The position numbers and the translations under genes are program-made. DNA of 64,000 bases. Origin: Massospora cicadina (taxonomy: Eukaryota > Entomophthoromycota > Entomophthoromycetes > Entomophthorales > Entomophthoraceae). The stretch spans positions 62,001 to 126,000 of the forward strand of contig JAKSZP010005273.1 in NCBI GenBank assembly GCA_022478985.1, read 5' to 3'. Under the pieces are notes generated by a model that searched no databases, was not told the origin of the DNA, and was given only the letters and a program-made list of their open reading frames with translations. Below, piece after piece: positions 45,979 to 57,731 of the stretch. Each line of letters opens with the position of its first letter. Positions within the stretch are counted from its first letter, which is position 1.

Positions 45979-47694
45979 TTATTTTGTACTGATTATCCTC
46001 GATTTGGAGAAGATTTCGCCTATGTTGCATCTTGGATGAGGGAATGTGGATCGCGGTAGGAGCGAATAGCCCATAAAAATCTATGTGAGATCAGATGCTA
46101 GTGAGGGCTAGACCTACACAAAGCTAAGTTTGTTGAGTGGACGGAGATCCCTGCGAGAAAGCAACTAGGGAAGGGAAATTAAGATGTCGGAAGAAGCCAA
46201 ACATGATAACCCAGAGTGGGGAGGGAAGCAACAGTAAAAAAAGAGACAGTTGACAAATAACCATGAGTAATCTTAATATGGTACCAGAGCTAAAAGGTTG
46301 GCCTTGAGCACTTGCTAATGGGCTTCATCAAGAACACAAGACATATGGGCCAGCAATGAACAAGAGATACTAGACGAAGGTTGCGAAATAATGCCCCTTA
46401 TCAATGCCATCAGCATAAGATGCCGATGGGTTATGCCAGAAATGAGACAGTTATGCAAGGAGCGAATGGCATTTTGCAAGCGACAACTATGAGCTTCTAG
46501 GAAGCTGAAGCAGAAAGAGATATGGAAACTGGGAGAAGCTGGAAGATTCATGGCACAACTTTGAAGAACTTGGCCAGCAAATCAAAGATCATAAGCAGTG
46601 ATATCCTGATATAGGATGTTTTCAAGATTGGAAGAATTCAGAGCTATGGATAAAGCCTTGGTGACATGGGCCCTTAATTCTGCATATGGGAGTTTAGAAT
46701 GTATGCTGTTGCCAATGGTAAGTTTAATGGCCAATATAGCTGGCTTATAATATTAACCAAGTTGGAAGAAGAACTCTGGAAGCAAGTCCAATCCGGTGAG
46801 GAAGGAACAATCAAGAGTGAAGGGCATTACTTTAGGAGGATCAATGATGATGTTAGGTGCATCTGCAAAATGAGCCAAATCCAGGAGAGTCTCAAAATCT
46901 AACTCAAGAATAGATGACAGAGGAAGGATTGGCCATGAGTCATTTGAGATGATTGCTAGCCTAGTTTCAGCAGGGTTGGTTACCATTTCTGGTAATTCCA
47001 TGGAAGAACTAGCCATTGATTCTTGACTAGGAGTATGAGTCCTGGAAGGGCCATAGAAAAGGTTCCGTCTTGCAGAATGACTCATCCGCTGGAAGATCTG
47101 AAAATCTTGATCAGACAAACAGTTGAGCAGCTGTTGGTACCACGACTTGGAATTTTATATATGAGCTGGATGAGAGTAGAGATGTACTTATATGATAGTC
47201 AGGAAATACACTCTGAAATCAATTAAGCTCCAATTTTGGAGAAATTAATCTCAAACTTAATGAGATAAGATCTCCAGAGAAGAATTAAGAATAATGTGAG
47301 CCAAGAAGTTATAAAAAATGACACAAGTGATTATAAATGAGCATTCTTGATTGGGCTGTGAAACAAACATCAATGGAAAGAGTATCCTGTTGAGGATGTG
47401 GAAAAAATCAGGAAATTGAGGATGCCAGACCAATAATCCTTAATATCACAGTGGTTCATATGACCTGATGGGTGGAAACTGGATCCCAGGATTGATATCA
47501 TCATGAGAAAATTGATCAGCCTAGCATGACAGAAGGTCATGGGAACCACGCTCTGAGTAGGCGGTAGCAAGGAGGAAGAGGAAGAGAGCCAAATGCCAAA
47601 GGTCATCCAAAGCAGCGTTGAGTACTGAGGATTTTACTCTGCTTGAGCAAATAAAGTATTTGACCGAGCGTTTGAGTTGGTGTTATCCAGCCCC
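45979..47694 (-). pseudogene. antisense reading frame of A2 (aORF), unknown product
   Basis: Counterpart of the A1 antisense frame, segment by segment. First comes DLWHLALFLFLLATAYSERG near 47560-47620. Then LSDQDFQIFQRMSHSARRNL in a 121-codon open frame (47118-46753), VTKALSIALNSSNLENIL near 46640, and LHNCLISGITHRHLMLMAL in 46551-46315. Similarity to A1 in the 47118-46753 frame is about two thirds identical residues by eye. Both copies close within about 15 bases of the same point next to the motif array. Several stops are present. Product unknown. Confidence 0.6.
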
Positions 47695-47720
47695 AATATT
47701 TTTCTCGCTAGAAATCTAGG

Positions 47721-47732
47721 CAAGAGGGGGGA
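47721..47732 (+). promoter_or_regulatory. A2 polypurine tract
   Basis: CAAGAGGGGGGA lies just before the 3' LTR start TGTTGGG at 47735. Confidence 0.8.
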
Positions 47733-47734
47733 TG

Positions 47735-48873
47735 TGTTGGGATTTTTGCCCACATTCCCAGTCAGACTAGCTTACCAGGGATCGCTAGGGGATAATTCCC
47801 TAATTTAAGGTGAATTGTAAATTGGTTGACCCTGAATTTGGGGTAACTATGTTTTGGGGCTTTTTAGGTTATTTGCCTGATCAGATTCATCAGGGATCAA
47901 TCTTGATGAATGCTTAAAATCTCGTTGGGCAGAGTTGCTAATGAAATAGGGGCATCTGATAGTCGATTAACTAACAGGTGTACCAACTGAAATTGGTTGG
48001 GTTTCATCACCAACCCATTGGGAATTTAAGGAGTAAGTTGTGAGGCAATTGATGCTGCCTGCAACTAGTAAATTGATCATATTCTTTGAAACCTGCCTTA
48101 ATGGGTAACAAATCCCATTACCTAAGCAGGTCGCTTGCCAAATATGGTTTATTCACTTGGATCTAGAAGAAAACGTTAGGGACACGTTTTCTGACTCTTT
48201 ACATTTTAGGTCTCAAGGATGTCCAATGATGGAATCCTAGCGAGGATGGGGGAAGACCATCGCTGCTGAGATAAGGATGGGTTATTCAATGGCAACAGCT
48301 GTTTTTTCATCAAGGAGGTGCCAAAAAAGGGCTAGGCACTAAATCCCCCACTATAATTTTCCAGGAATTCACTAATAAAAATGGAATAATTTGCCAAATT
48401 ATCACTATTACTTAAGTCTTAGATTAGTAAATTTTATCAGCATCCATTTGTTATATTCTTTCTCAGGAAGATTATTGGTGTGTGCAATAATTGGGAGACT
48501 TTTCAAGGTAAAGAGTTTAGACTTGAGTGGGTATCCAGAGAAGAAGCTGAATCAACTTGAGGATTGCTGCTGACTGTGTGTTAAACCAGAGAAACCATAA
48601 ACAGGGATCTAAGAGTAGATCGAGTTAAGTGGTATGAGGGAATTGATCCCTATTCCAGACATCATAAGTATTTTGAAAGGAAATACTGGCCAAGAGTTGG
48701 ACCAAAATCTAATACTTCCATTCAACTACAGATAATAGTTATAATACTGTTATCAAAGGATTATATCAACTATTATACAACGTGGAGAATTTCACAAAAC
48801 CTGAACCAGTGCAATTAATATATTTATAGGGGTTATTGGCCGTAAGTAATCAGAAAACCTATAAATTTTTACA
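47735..48873 (+). repeat. A2 3' LTR
   Basis: Starts TGTTGGGATTTTTGCCC and ends TTTTTACA. It aligns with 41394-42521, roughly nine bases in ten by eye. Confidence 0.9.
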
Positions 48874-48878
48874 ACTTA

Positions 48879-49170
48879 TATACTTCAAAAATAATAAAGT
48901 CTTTTCACATACATTCTTTAAGAATCTTACCCATTTGGAGGAGGTCTTCCGCCAACTTGTGGAAGCCAACATCAAAAAATTTAGCTCTGTAAATGCCACT
49001 CCTTTAAGGACCAACCAGAGTACCTTGGGTTGTGGTGGATATGACTGGGCTGAGGCCCCAACCAGGCAAAGTAGAAGCTATTCAAAAAATGACCCCGCCA
49101 AGCAGCAAACGCGATGTACAGCATAATAGTGGATGGTTGGCTACTACTGACGCTTCATCCCCAACTTCAG
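48879..49170 (+). pseudogene. D1 reverse transcriptase, right part
   Basis: RT resumes after the A2 duplication with LIYFKNNKVFSHTF, then LTHLEEVFRQLVEANIK and LRPQPGKVEAIQKMTPPSSK. The catalytic box reads YFKNN, so both Asp residues of YxDD are gone. Confidence 0.8.
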
Positions 49171-49700
49171 ATGTATTGGAGGTCTGTTGTTTGAGTTATT
49201 TAAAAAGGATGATAAGATTGAATGGATGGAACTCTGTCAAGCTCCTTTGATACACTTCAAATGGCGTCGATCAATGCGCCATGATACGTACCCAAATTTC
49301 AAAAAGGAATTTATTGTACAGATGGATGCGTCCCTTTCCGCTGTGGGGGTAGTTCTGCTCCATAAAGATGATGAAGGGGAGGAGCACCCAGTGGCATACT
49401 GAAGTCGAAGCTTAAATAGCTATGAACAGGATTATACTGTAACCAAGTGGGAGTGCTTAGCGGTGATCTATGCTTACAAGCAATCCAAATTATATTTGGA
49501 TGGTTTAAAGTTCAAAGTCAAAATGACCATGCCTCATTACGTTGGTTACAGAGTTTTTAAGGAGCTGGAGAGGCATCTAGCTTGATGGATCCTTAAAAAG
49601 CAGGCTTACAAATTTATGATTATTCACTGATCAGGAGCCAAACCCCAGAATGCAAACTTCTTGTCAAGATTACCAACAATTTCAGTGATGGCGGATCTAA
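49171..49700 (+). pseudogene. D1 RNase H
   Basis: It reads FIVQMDASLSAVGVVLLHKD (first Asp kept), HPVAY then TGA, SLNSYEQDYTVTKWECLAVI, and YKQSKLYLDGLKF. A TGA replaces Arg in HLA-TGA-WILKKQAY and again in IH-TGA-SGA. NANFLSRL ends the linker. Confidence 0.8.
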
Positions 49701-49729
49701 GCAAAATCATGTATGATAAGAAGCTTAGT

Positions 49730-50905
49730 GGTAAGTATGATGACGAGCTGTCACAAGTCATAAAGGCGTTGAATAAAAAAGCAAGCCTATACGTTCCAGC
49801 AGAATGGTGAGTTGTATAAGAGGATTAGTGATTCAACAGTGAACTTTCTGTGGCCCTTGGCATGGCCTAATAATATTATGAGAGCACATAGGGCCACCGG
49901 ACATGGTGGTGTGAATAAGACAATGTAGTTGTTGCGGCCTTGGTATTACTTGGAAAGCATGAACTTTGATGTGTTTGATACTATCTCCTCCTGCCACAAG
50001 TGCCAATTGGAAAAGCCATTTCACTGGAAAACTTCACACTGATTAGTAAAACCGCACTTGCTTGGCATATGGTTTCCCTTGATGTCGTTGCCCTCTGCCA
50101 ACAGGAGCTAAACAGTCTAAGTACATTTTGGTGGCAAAAGATCACTTAATCCGGCGGGTTGAAACTAAAGTGATATGGGATTAAGGGCGGTCACAGTGGC
50201 CAAATTCATAATGGGATGTATATTCAACGGCATGGATTTCCTCAGTTCCTCCTTACTGATAATGGTACTAACTTCACTTCTCACAGCCTCCCAAAGCTTA
50301 ATGGGCTGATGGCCATCCGAGGGGTTTTGACAACCCCATACCACCCCAAGTCCAATGGAATGGTTGAACAAGTCAATGAGTCTTTAGTGAACATACTCCA
50401 TAAATTATTATTGGATTGACCATCATATTGGAGTTCCCTTCTATCCACCTCCATCTTCGCCTATAATATCAATTATCATTCTTCCATGGAAAAGAGTCTC
50501 TTCCAATTACTATATGGATGACACCCTGCTCTTCTGGCGCTGCTAGATGCCTGTGTAGAAGATACCGGTGTAATGGATCACTAACATTATTTGATGACCC
50601 TAGCCAACACATTAATCAAATAACAAACTAAATCATACTCGTTCAGTTTAGCCAAAAAATAAAGACTCAAGCTGCCAATCAGGTACGGCATAGTTGGTTT
50701 ACTCAGTTCAAAGATGGGGACATAGTTCTATTCCATGATCAACATGGGTTCAGGCGGAAGCATAAGTTGGCCAGTATCTAGATTGGGCCATTAAAAGTTA
50801 TTGAGAATACGGGTATGGATGAATATACTATCAATAGCCCCACAAGCGGTAGGATCATAAACCAAGTGCATGCAAAGATCCTCTGGGTGTATAAACAATA
50901 GGAGC
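49730..50905 (+). pseudogene. D1 integrase, catalytic triad intact
   Basis: The HHCC finger reads MRAHRATGHGGVNKT and SCHKCQLEK. Core: HMVSLDVVA (Asp), then [15 protein letters not shown] (Asp), then [14 protein letters not shown] (Glu) in an open frame 50216-50419. The C-terminal domain (50670-50900) reads FKDGDIVLFHDQHG, IGPLKVIENTG and INQVHAKIL. All three catalytic residues are present, but several frame changes and stops prevent a single product. No chromodomain. Confidence 0.85.
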
Positions 50906-50917
50906 CTTATCATTTTT

Positions 50918-50930
50918 TCAAGGGGGGTAA
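50918..50930 (+). promoter_or_regulatory. D1 polypurine tract
   Basis: TCAAGGGGGGTAA directly precedes the 3' LTR start. Confidence 0.8.
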
Positions 50931-51377
50931 TGTCACAATTCTGATATGACTGGACGATAAGACTTAAGTCATTATAGTGGAATAGATAGAATACACTGAG
51001 CTTGATATAAGTTATTGTTATATGAGCGCCTTAAGATGAGGCAATATTGTGTTGTTGGGAAAACACCTCAAATTAGGTGATCATGAAATTAACAAATAAA
51101 GAATAGCATGAACAATGAGATACAGCGAATTGGATTACTAAGCCAAGGAAGTGGTATCATTTTAAAGTCACTGAATATAGTCAAAATAAGACAATTGAGA
51201 AATGGAGGTTTTTAATAGTTTAGAGTGAGTGGAACAGCGAGGATACACTTAATTTTAAAACATTAAATATAAGAGTATTGTGGGAGAGAGTACTCAATAT
51301 TTAACGAAAAAGTTTATTCTGTTATTACAAGGATGATGATCATCATATCATTGCTTCTATTTCTTGGTGTGTAGAAA
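50931..51377 (+). repeat. D1 3' LTR, main part
   Basis: Starts TGTCACAATTCTGATATGAC. It is interrupted by E1 at 51377 and the last 52 bp lie at 57732-57783. Confidence 0.85.
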
Positions 51378-51716
51378 TGTCAGTCCTTCACCAAATTCAC
51401 ATATCTCCAAAAGATCCCCTTCCTCAATTCCCCTGACATCATCGGAAGGAGTGAGCAATCTATCACAATCTATCAAAGTTGATGATCAATTTGATCCCAA
51501 TCAACTGATTGAAGATTCACTTACGCAGAGATTACTTCACTCTGATAGATAACAAACCATAAAAAAGCCTATAAATATTTCCTTTTTCTAAAATAAAAAT
51601 TAGCTTGAGTTTAACCTGTATTTTCTTATTTACTTCATTGTATCTTTGGAGAATCCGCCCAGTGTAACTTTGAGATACAACCTGCCCCATTGGAAGTGTA
51701 ATTCAAAACTTCCAGA
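51378..51716 (+). repeat. E1 5' LTR with TATA box
   Basis: Starts TGTCAGTCCTTCACC. A TATAAATA at 51570-51577 is a likely core promoter, and AAAATAAAAATTAG at 51590-51603 a likely polyadenylation region. It ends CTTCCAGA. Confidence 0.85.
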
Positions 51717-51717
51717 C

Positions 51718-51735
51718 TGGTGCTCACTACAGGGG
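51718..51735 (+). promoter_or_regulatory. E1 primer-binding site
   Basis: TGGTGCTCACTACAGGGG, a perfect copy of the shared word. Confidence 0.85.
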
Positions 51736-51760
51736 CTCTCTGAGTTACGTACCAGTAGCC

Positions 51761-53831
51761 ATGTCTATCACCATGGATTCTCAATTTTCACCTGACGAGG
51801 CTCAAGAGCAAGGCAATATTTAATGATGGGTCCCTTCAATTGGAACCCAAATCCCAAGATTACCCTCCACGTTGGAATTTCAGGCCAACTTGGAATTCTA
51901 TAATCCTAACTTAAGTTTTGCCTCAGACTTTCTTTTTCCACCTGAGGCCTTTCAAAATATCATTAATCAATTACTTGAAGGGGCTCTAATCCCTGGAATA
52001 CGTTCTACCCGATCTCAATTGAATGCAGTACCTCCTATATTGTGAGAAGTGCTGTAAACCTCTCAAATGCCAGGGATTGGCTCCAAACAATATCTACAAC
52101 AACTTTTACATCCTACATTATACCACTTGCTACCTGTAGTTGGAATGCACCATCAAGGGATGCTCAATTTACTAGAAGGGCTCCAATCCTTGAATAATTA
52201 TTTCCAAGTTTTTCAAGTCAGCCTCCAAGTTTAGCCGAGATAATTGTGATGCTATCATTAATAATCAAGCTTCCCTCAACGAAGTACAACAGAAGCTCAT
52301 TCAGTTCAATCATGGGATATCAAATTTTATTAATATACAGTTTCCAAAAAAGGTTCAAGAGATCCAGAAGGAATGGAGAGAGGGTGATTCCCAACTCTCT
52401 GAGCGTAGTCAATCAATGAAGGAAGAAATTAGAACCTGTCTGTTTCAATTGGAACAATTGTACTCAGGAATTCAGTTCTGGGTCAGTGAAGTAGAGAAAA
52501 CCTCTGGAAATATGGGTCCTCCTGGGGTAGAAGGACCTCGTGGGCCACCTGGAGGTGTAGGGCCTCGTGGACCTCCTGGAGCTGAAGGGCCCCGTGGACC
52601 CCCAGGTGCAGATGGACCTCGTGGACCTCCAGGCGCTGATGGTCATTCAGAATCTTATCAGCAAATTAACTCTCTCATGAACATGATGACCCTTTTTATG
52701 TGAACAATTCTCTAAGGTGGCCAAAGAATGCAACAGAACCCCTGATGGGGTACTAATTGAGCCCCTTTTGACTCTGCAATCCTTGTCCAATGAATTGATC
52801 ATTTTGGGAAAGTGGGCCAAGGACACTTATATCTTATTACATGCTTGTGAATAAAAAGGGGAAGTGCTCCAACGAGAACCAAGACTCTGGAACTCAAGTA
52901 CAATGCACAACAGGAACAGATTTTTGAGCTATCTCGCAGACTAGATGAAAAAGTAGGGCATGCAGAACTAAATCGATGGATTAATGAAATTCAGATGGAA
53001 GCTGTTGGTCCTTACCCTCAATTTTCTTCTCAAGCTTCAGATTCTGCCTCTTATGTGTCTACTCAATCTGAACAACCTGGGTTGCATGTTTTGACTACCA
53101 ATGCTCCCATGAGTTTTGAGTCAGTATTCAAGGACAAATACTCCCCAGGGGAAGGCAGCATTATCGCCTTTCTATATCTGTATGAAAAGGCATTAAGTGA
53201 GGCCACGGATCACCAAAAGATGAATTACTTGCCTAATTGCCTTACTCAATTGGCTCAAGATATTATGGTTCCCCACTTAATGACTTGCTCTACTTGGGCT
53301 CAAGTCAAAGAAGCATTGATCAAAGAATTTGGAAGTGAGCAGACCCTATCTTCGCAAAATAGGCCTTTATGGGTATACAGCCTCGCCAAAATTAATCTAT
53401 TAAGGACTTTGCTCATCTGTTCTATAAGGAAGCTCAAACTCTTGTAGCCTGTGGTCAATTAAACTTGGACGATGTAATAACCGCAGTTCTATCAGCCTTT
53501 ACTACTAGGACGCAAATGAAAGTCTATCTGATCAGTGTCAAAAAGAATTTCCAAAGTATTTTGGATATCAAGGAGGCCTTATTGGAGTTGCCCCCTCAAT
53601 TCTCCAAAAAAAACCCGAGTTTATGAGTCTCCTAGACCTAGTCAGCCCAAAGTCTTTGCCATGCCTGAGAACACTAGAGCGATCCAGTGTAATTACTGTC
53701 ATCGCTATTTTCATACTGAGGATTGTTGTTTTAAAAAGGAAGAAGATGAAAAAAAGAAAAGAGATAATACCAATAAGATTCTTCACCTTTATAATGATGT
53801 AAGTGCGCAGCAAGGCAGCCAAGTTAATTGA
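51761..53831 (+). pseudogene. E1 gag: coiled coil, collagen-like repeat, capsid, zinc knuckle
   Basis: ATG at 51761 opens MSITMDSQFSPDEAQEQ. A continuous frame from 52251 to 52703 begins with a coiled-coil-like helix ([18 protein letters not shown], then [19 protein letters not shown]). It passes into 14 uninterrupted Gly-X-Y triplets (52515-52643), four of them near-identical 9-residue units GPRGPPGAD. The capsid part (52995-53447) includes LYEKALSEATDHQKMNYLP and TWAQVKEALIKEFGS. The knuckle at 53688-53729 is intact (CNYCHRYFHTEDCC, C-X2-C-X4-H-X4-C). Stops at about 51826 and several frameshifts separate the parts. Confidence 0.85.
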
Positions 53832-53862
53832 GTGTAATAAAGATGACCATTCTTCTTAGTCC

Positions 53863-54300
53863 TTGCCCTCCTTATTGGCATTATCCTCTCAGTTTGGAAG
53901 CACCATTACCCAAATTAATTTCCGAGTAAATCAAATCAATGCCAAGGCTATCCTAGATACTGGATCTCCGGTGAATGTTATCTCCTTCAAATTGGTCAAC
54001 TGGATCAAATTAACCCCCAATATTTCTCATTATGAAGAATATGGCACCGCTGGCCCTCAGAGTACTTTTTCTATTGGAGCTTTTTCATCCCTTCCTCTGA
54101 AAATCAGGAAATTAAATTTTACCATTCCAGCGATTGTGCTTGATAATTTGAGTTATATCTACTCTTGGGAACTCAATTTTTATGAGAATTTGATGGTATT
54201 ATCAACTACCCTGAATTGTCATTGTCTCTCTTGGGGTATCGAGTTCTCTTACTTTTATCTGATCATGCTTCCACTTGACGTCGGTTATGTCTGCTAGAAG
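53863..54300 (+). pseudogene. E1 protease, active site intact
   Basis: A 144-codon open frame. NAKAILDTGSPVNVISFKLV carries the catalytic Asp (GAT 53956-53958). YGTAGPQSTFSIGAFSSLP and IPAIVLDNLSYIYSWEL follow as expected for a retropepsin. It would cleave the Gag-Pol polyprotein. The last third departs from the family pattern, probably after a frame change near 54180. Confidence 0.85.
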
Positions 54301-55800
54301 AAACTAAATGGTCTTATTCACTCTAGTATCAGGTTGAAGATCCTCATGTAAAATTACCTCCTACCATGGCTGATATTAAAGAGGGAATGCCTATTTTATC
54401 TCCTGGGAAATTAGTTATTCCACCAAAATCATAAGTGATCATTAGTACTTCTTTGCACTTTTCAATTCCCAAGGGGCATTTACTACAAGTCCAGGGCAAT
54501 GTCAATCCTTCTTCCAAAGAACTCTTGCCTTGTCATGAAATATTGGATTATGTTTATTCAGGCTCTTTATCTGTCTTACTAGCGAACCTTACTGATGTGC
54601 CAAAACTGGTAGATTGAGAGTGCCTGATTGCTTATGTTAAGCTATTACCCTTATCTCGTATCTATGATGTTAAACCTCTTGGGAGTTTACAAGACTCTGG
54701 ATTGGTGAGTGATCAGGAAATCCTTACTGTGGGACCTGCTATTGGGAAACATCTCTCTAAGGAACAGGAGAAACAAGTGCTTCAATTATTGGATGAATAT
54801 TACGACATTTGTGCTAGGCATACTTATGATTTTTGGAAGATGAAAGGTGTAGTGCACACTGTTGAAACTGGTGATCCCCTTCCTATACGTGCAAAGCCCT
54901 ATTGTAAATCCAAAGTAGAATAAGCCCAGGTTACTAAGGAGTTGAATCAATTGCTGGAGGCTAGATTATTGAAACCCTCCAATAGACCCTGGGCATCCCC
55001 ATTGTTGTTGGTTAAGAAGAAAGATGGTTCTCATTGAGTTGTAATTGATTATCATCAAGTGAATGCTATTACCTGACAGGACTGTTATCCCTTACCTAGG
55101 ATTGATGATTTTCTTTTTATTGTTGGCTGGATCCACCTATTTCTTGGCCATGGACTTAGCCAGTGGATATTGGCAAATCTAAATGTCTCCAGAAGATCGT
55201 TCCAAGTGTGCCCTGTTATCAAGTGAAGGGTTGTTTGAACCAACTCGCATGCCTCAAGGCCTAAGCAATGCCCCCATAACTTTCCAAAGGGCCATGGATA
55301 GTATGCTGCGGGATTTAAAGCTTACTTGTGTCCTGGTATATCTTGATGACATTATAGTGTTTTACAAAACCTTTACTGAGCATTTAAACCATTTAAAAGA
55401 ATTTTTTAGCCTGATTTGGGGCTCTTCCTTAAAACTTAAGCCCTCCAAGTGCTCATTCTTTCAAAATGAATTGGACTTTTTAGGACATCAGGTTTCAGCT
55501 AAAGGGAAATGACCCCTTGCAGACAAAGTTCAAGCCATCCAACAGATGCCTCCTCCCTCTTCTTTATGGGATATTCAAGTCTTTCTTGGTATTATTGGGT
55601 ATTACCAGCAATTTATTCCCAACTTTGCTAATATGACTGAGCCCTTATTTTATTTATTGCAAAAAGGAGTGTCTTTCGAGTGGGGATCAGCTCAAGAACA
55701 GTCTTTCAATTCTCTACGTACCGCCTTGATAAAAGCACCTTCTCTAATTCACCCCCAGTTTGATAGCCTTTCTTTCTACATACAGATTTAAGCAATGTTG
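54300..55800 (+). pseudogene. E1 reverse transcriptase, YLDD intact
   Basis: Pre-RT region 54300-54923, then LLKPSNRPWASPLLLVKKKD, MDLASGYWQI, then a TAA. The long frame 55183-55512 has LFEPTRMPQGLSNAPITFQR, LVYLDDIIVF (box at 55339-55350) and FLGHQVSAKGK. A TGA at 55510-55512 stands where Arg is expected. The connection (55546-55791) reads IQVFLGIIGYYQQFIPNFA. Stops: TGA in SH-V and T-QD, TAA after YWQI, TGA at 55510. The polymerase residues are all there. Confidence 0.9.
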
Positions 55801-56230
55801 TAAATTGGGGCTATTTTATCTTAGTGTGGTGAAGAAAATAATGATCATCCTGTTGCTTACTATAGAAAAACTTTGTCAAAGGCCGAACAAAATTATAGTG
55901 TTACTGAGTGGGAATGTTTGGCGGTAATTTTGGCCATCAAGCATTTTCAGCCCTTTTTATATGGTACCCATTTCACCGTTATTACCGACCATTCCTCCTT
56001 ATGATAGCTGCAGAATATGAGGAATCCTGATGGGAGGTTGGCCCGTTGGGCTTTACAATTGCAAAATTATGATTCCTCCATTGTTCATCGCTCAGGAGCT
56101 CAGAATCAAAATGCAGATGGGTTATCCCAACTACCTATTCTGACCTTGGAACCAGAAAAAGAAGAAACTTGTATAATCTTATTGGATGACTAGAATTATG
56201 GGATCGAGAGACTGAAGAGGTTTGAGCCTA
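55801..56230 (+). pseudogene. E1 RNase H
   Basis: It reads KTLSKAEQNYSVTEWECLA, AIKHFQPFLYGTHFTVITDH, GRLARWALQLQNYDSSIVHR and NADGLSQLP. This copy keeps Arg codons (CGT, CGC) at positions that are TGA in A1, A2 and D1, so it serves as the internal reference for decay. A TGA and a TAG lie after HSSL. Confidence 0.85.
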
Positions 56231-56249
56231 TCTAAAATTAATTACCAAG

Positions 56250-57373
56250 GATACTATGATTCAAGATGGAGCTTTGTACAAGAAGGTCAAGTCTAAGTGG
56301 TTGCCCTTCCTACATCCTAACTCCAGGTTTCACGCTGTAATGGAAGGTCATGAACAAGTTGGTGATAGCAGCTTAAAGAAAACTCAAGAATGGTTGAAGA
56401 CTCAATACTATTGGAACAACATGACCAAGTTCATTTGGGAGACTCTTGACTCATGTCTTACTTGCAAACGTCATGGAACTACCAACCCTACTTATCAACA
56501 TTAAGTCATTTCACCAACTAAGGCGTTTGAAGTAGTCAGCATTGATGTTGTAGGGCCTTTTCCTCGAGGAGTGCATGGTCATCAGTATATCATTATGGCC
56601 GTCGACCATTTGACCAAATGGGTTGAGGCCATTTCAATTGCTACCCCTTCAGCTAAGTCAACAGCCTTATTCCTATATCAGCATATTATTTCCCAACATG
56701 GATGTCCAAAGGTCCTTATGTCAGATAATGGGACTAATTTCACCTCGCAGCTTATACAGGAGTTATCAAAATATTTAACACTACTCAGCAATTTGTTGTC
56801 CCATATAATCCATCCACTAATGGGGACATTGAACGAGTTAATGGAACCTTGGTCTCAATTTTAAGGAAGATGGCCTTAACTGATCTGACTTGGTGAAATT
56901 TTTATTTACTAAGTGCCTTGTTTGCTTATTGGATAAGCTATCACCACATTATCAAGATGTCCCCCGTTTAAGTGTATATATGGGTGGGATCCTTCAGTCC
57001 CTTCTAGTGTTCAGACTATCCTTGAAGAAAGCATCCCAGAAAATTCCGATTTAGTTATGAGAAATTTGGCTGATGAGATTATCCGCCTCCAGTCTCAAGC
57101 AATGAATTCAATTGAAACCACCACTCGAAGAGAGACTCTACAAAGCAATCAACATAAACCAGTCTTACCTGAATATCAGATTGGAGATTACGTTATGTAT
57201 TATCATTCTTGACCAGGTGGACGGACTGAAAATCTGGGAACTAATTAGTATGGTCCTTATAGAGTTATATTTCAAAAAGGACTAGAATATTCAATTGTTC
57301 ATACTGATACTGGTATTGTGGTAGATCGTATTCATCCTAGGTTTTTATGAAGTCATCCTCCACCGCGATCAAA
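56250..57373 (+). pseudogene. E1 integrase, catalytic triad present
   Basis: Zinc finger: HAVMEGHEQVGD with SCLTCKRHG. Core: VSIDVVGPFPRGVHGHQYI (Asp), [15 protein letters not shown] (Asp), then after a frame change near 56790 GDIERVNGTLVSILRKMAL (Glu). TGG becomes TGA in LTW. The C-terminal GPY module reads PEYQIGDYVMYYHS and YGPYRVIFQKGLEYSI, ending RIHPRFL. No chromodomain. Confidence 0.85.
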
Positions 57374-57387
57374 TCTTGAGGGGGAAG
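57374..57387 (+). promoter_or_regulatory. E1 polypurine tract
   Basis: CTTGAGGGGGAAG directly precedes the 3' LTR. C2 has AATCTTGAGGGGGCG at the same place. Confidence 0.8.
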
Positions 57388-57726
57388 TGTTAGGATTTCA
57401 CCATATTCACATATCTCCAAAAAATCTTCTTCCTCAATTCCCTGACATCATTGGAAGGAGTGAGCAATATATCACAATCTATCAAAGTTGATGATCAATT
57501 GGATCCCAATCAACTGATTGAAGATTTGATCGTGCAGAGATTAATTCACACTGATATATTACAAACCATAAAAAAGCCTATAAATATTTCCTCTTTTCGA
57601 AAATAAAAATTAGGTTGAGTTTAACCTGTAATTTCTTATTTACTTCATTGCATTTTTGGAGAATCTGCCCAGTGTAACTTTGAGATACAACCTGCCCCAT
57701 TGGAAGTGTAATTCAAAACTTTCAGA
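57388..57726 (+). repeat. E1 3' LTR
   Basis: Starts TGTTAGGATTTCACC, TATAAATA at 57579-57586, ends CTTTCAGA. Same length as the 5' LTR. Confidence 0.9.
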
Positions 57727-57731
57727 AGAAC

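Larger units (their letters stand above)
41394..48873 (+). mobile_element. LTR retrotransposon A2, inserted in D1 RT
   Basis: 7.48 kb, A family. The duplication is ACTTG (41389-41393) and ACTTA (48874-48878). It has LTRs of 1128 and 1139 bp, PBS, a short gag remnant, RNase H, integrase, motif array, antisense frame and polypurine tract. Protease and the RT palm are missing and replaced by about 0.9 kb that includes a second copy of the motif array, so A2 is an internally rearranged derivative. Confidence 0.9.
51378..57726 (+). mobile_element. LTR retrotransposon E1, best preserved element
   Basis: 6.35 kb with 339 bp LTRs, duplication AGAAA (51373-51377) and AGAAC (57727-57731). It lies in the D1 3' LTR. 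Key residues of protease, RT and integrase and the gag knuckle are present, though stops and frameshifts occur in gag, RT, RNase H and integrase. The two LTRs differ at about one base in ten by eye. Confidence 0.9.

Noticed and set aside
28985..55512. Idea that TGA is reassigned to a sense codon, because conserved residues are often TGA
   Set aside because: TAA and TAG stops and frameshifts are also frequent in the same frames, the affected residues are both Arg and Trp, and the LINE uses ordinary codons. Mutational decay explains it better.
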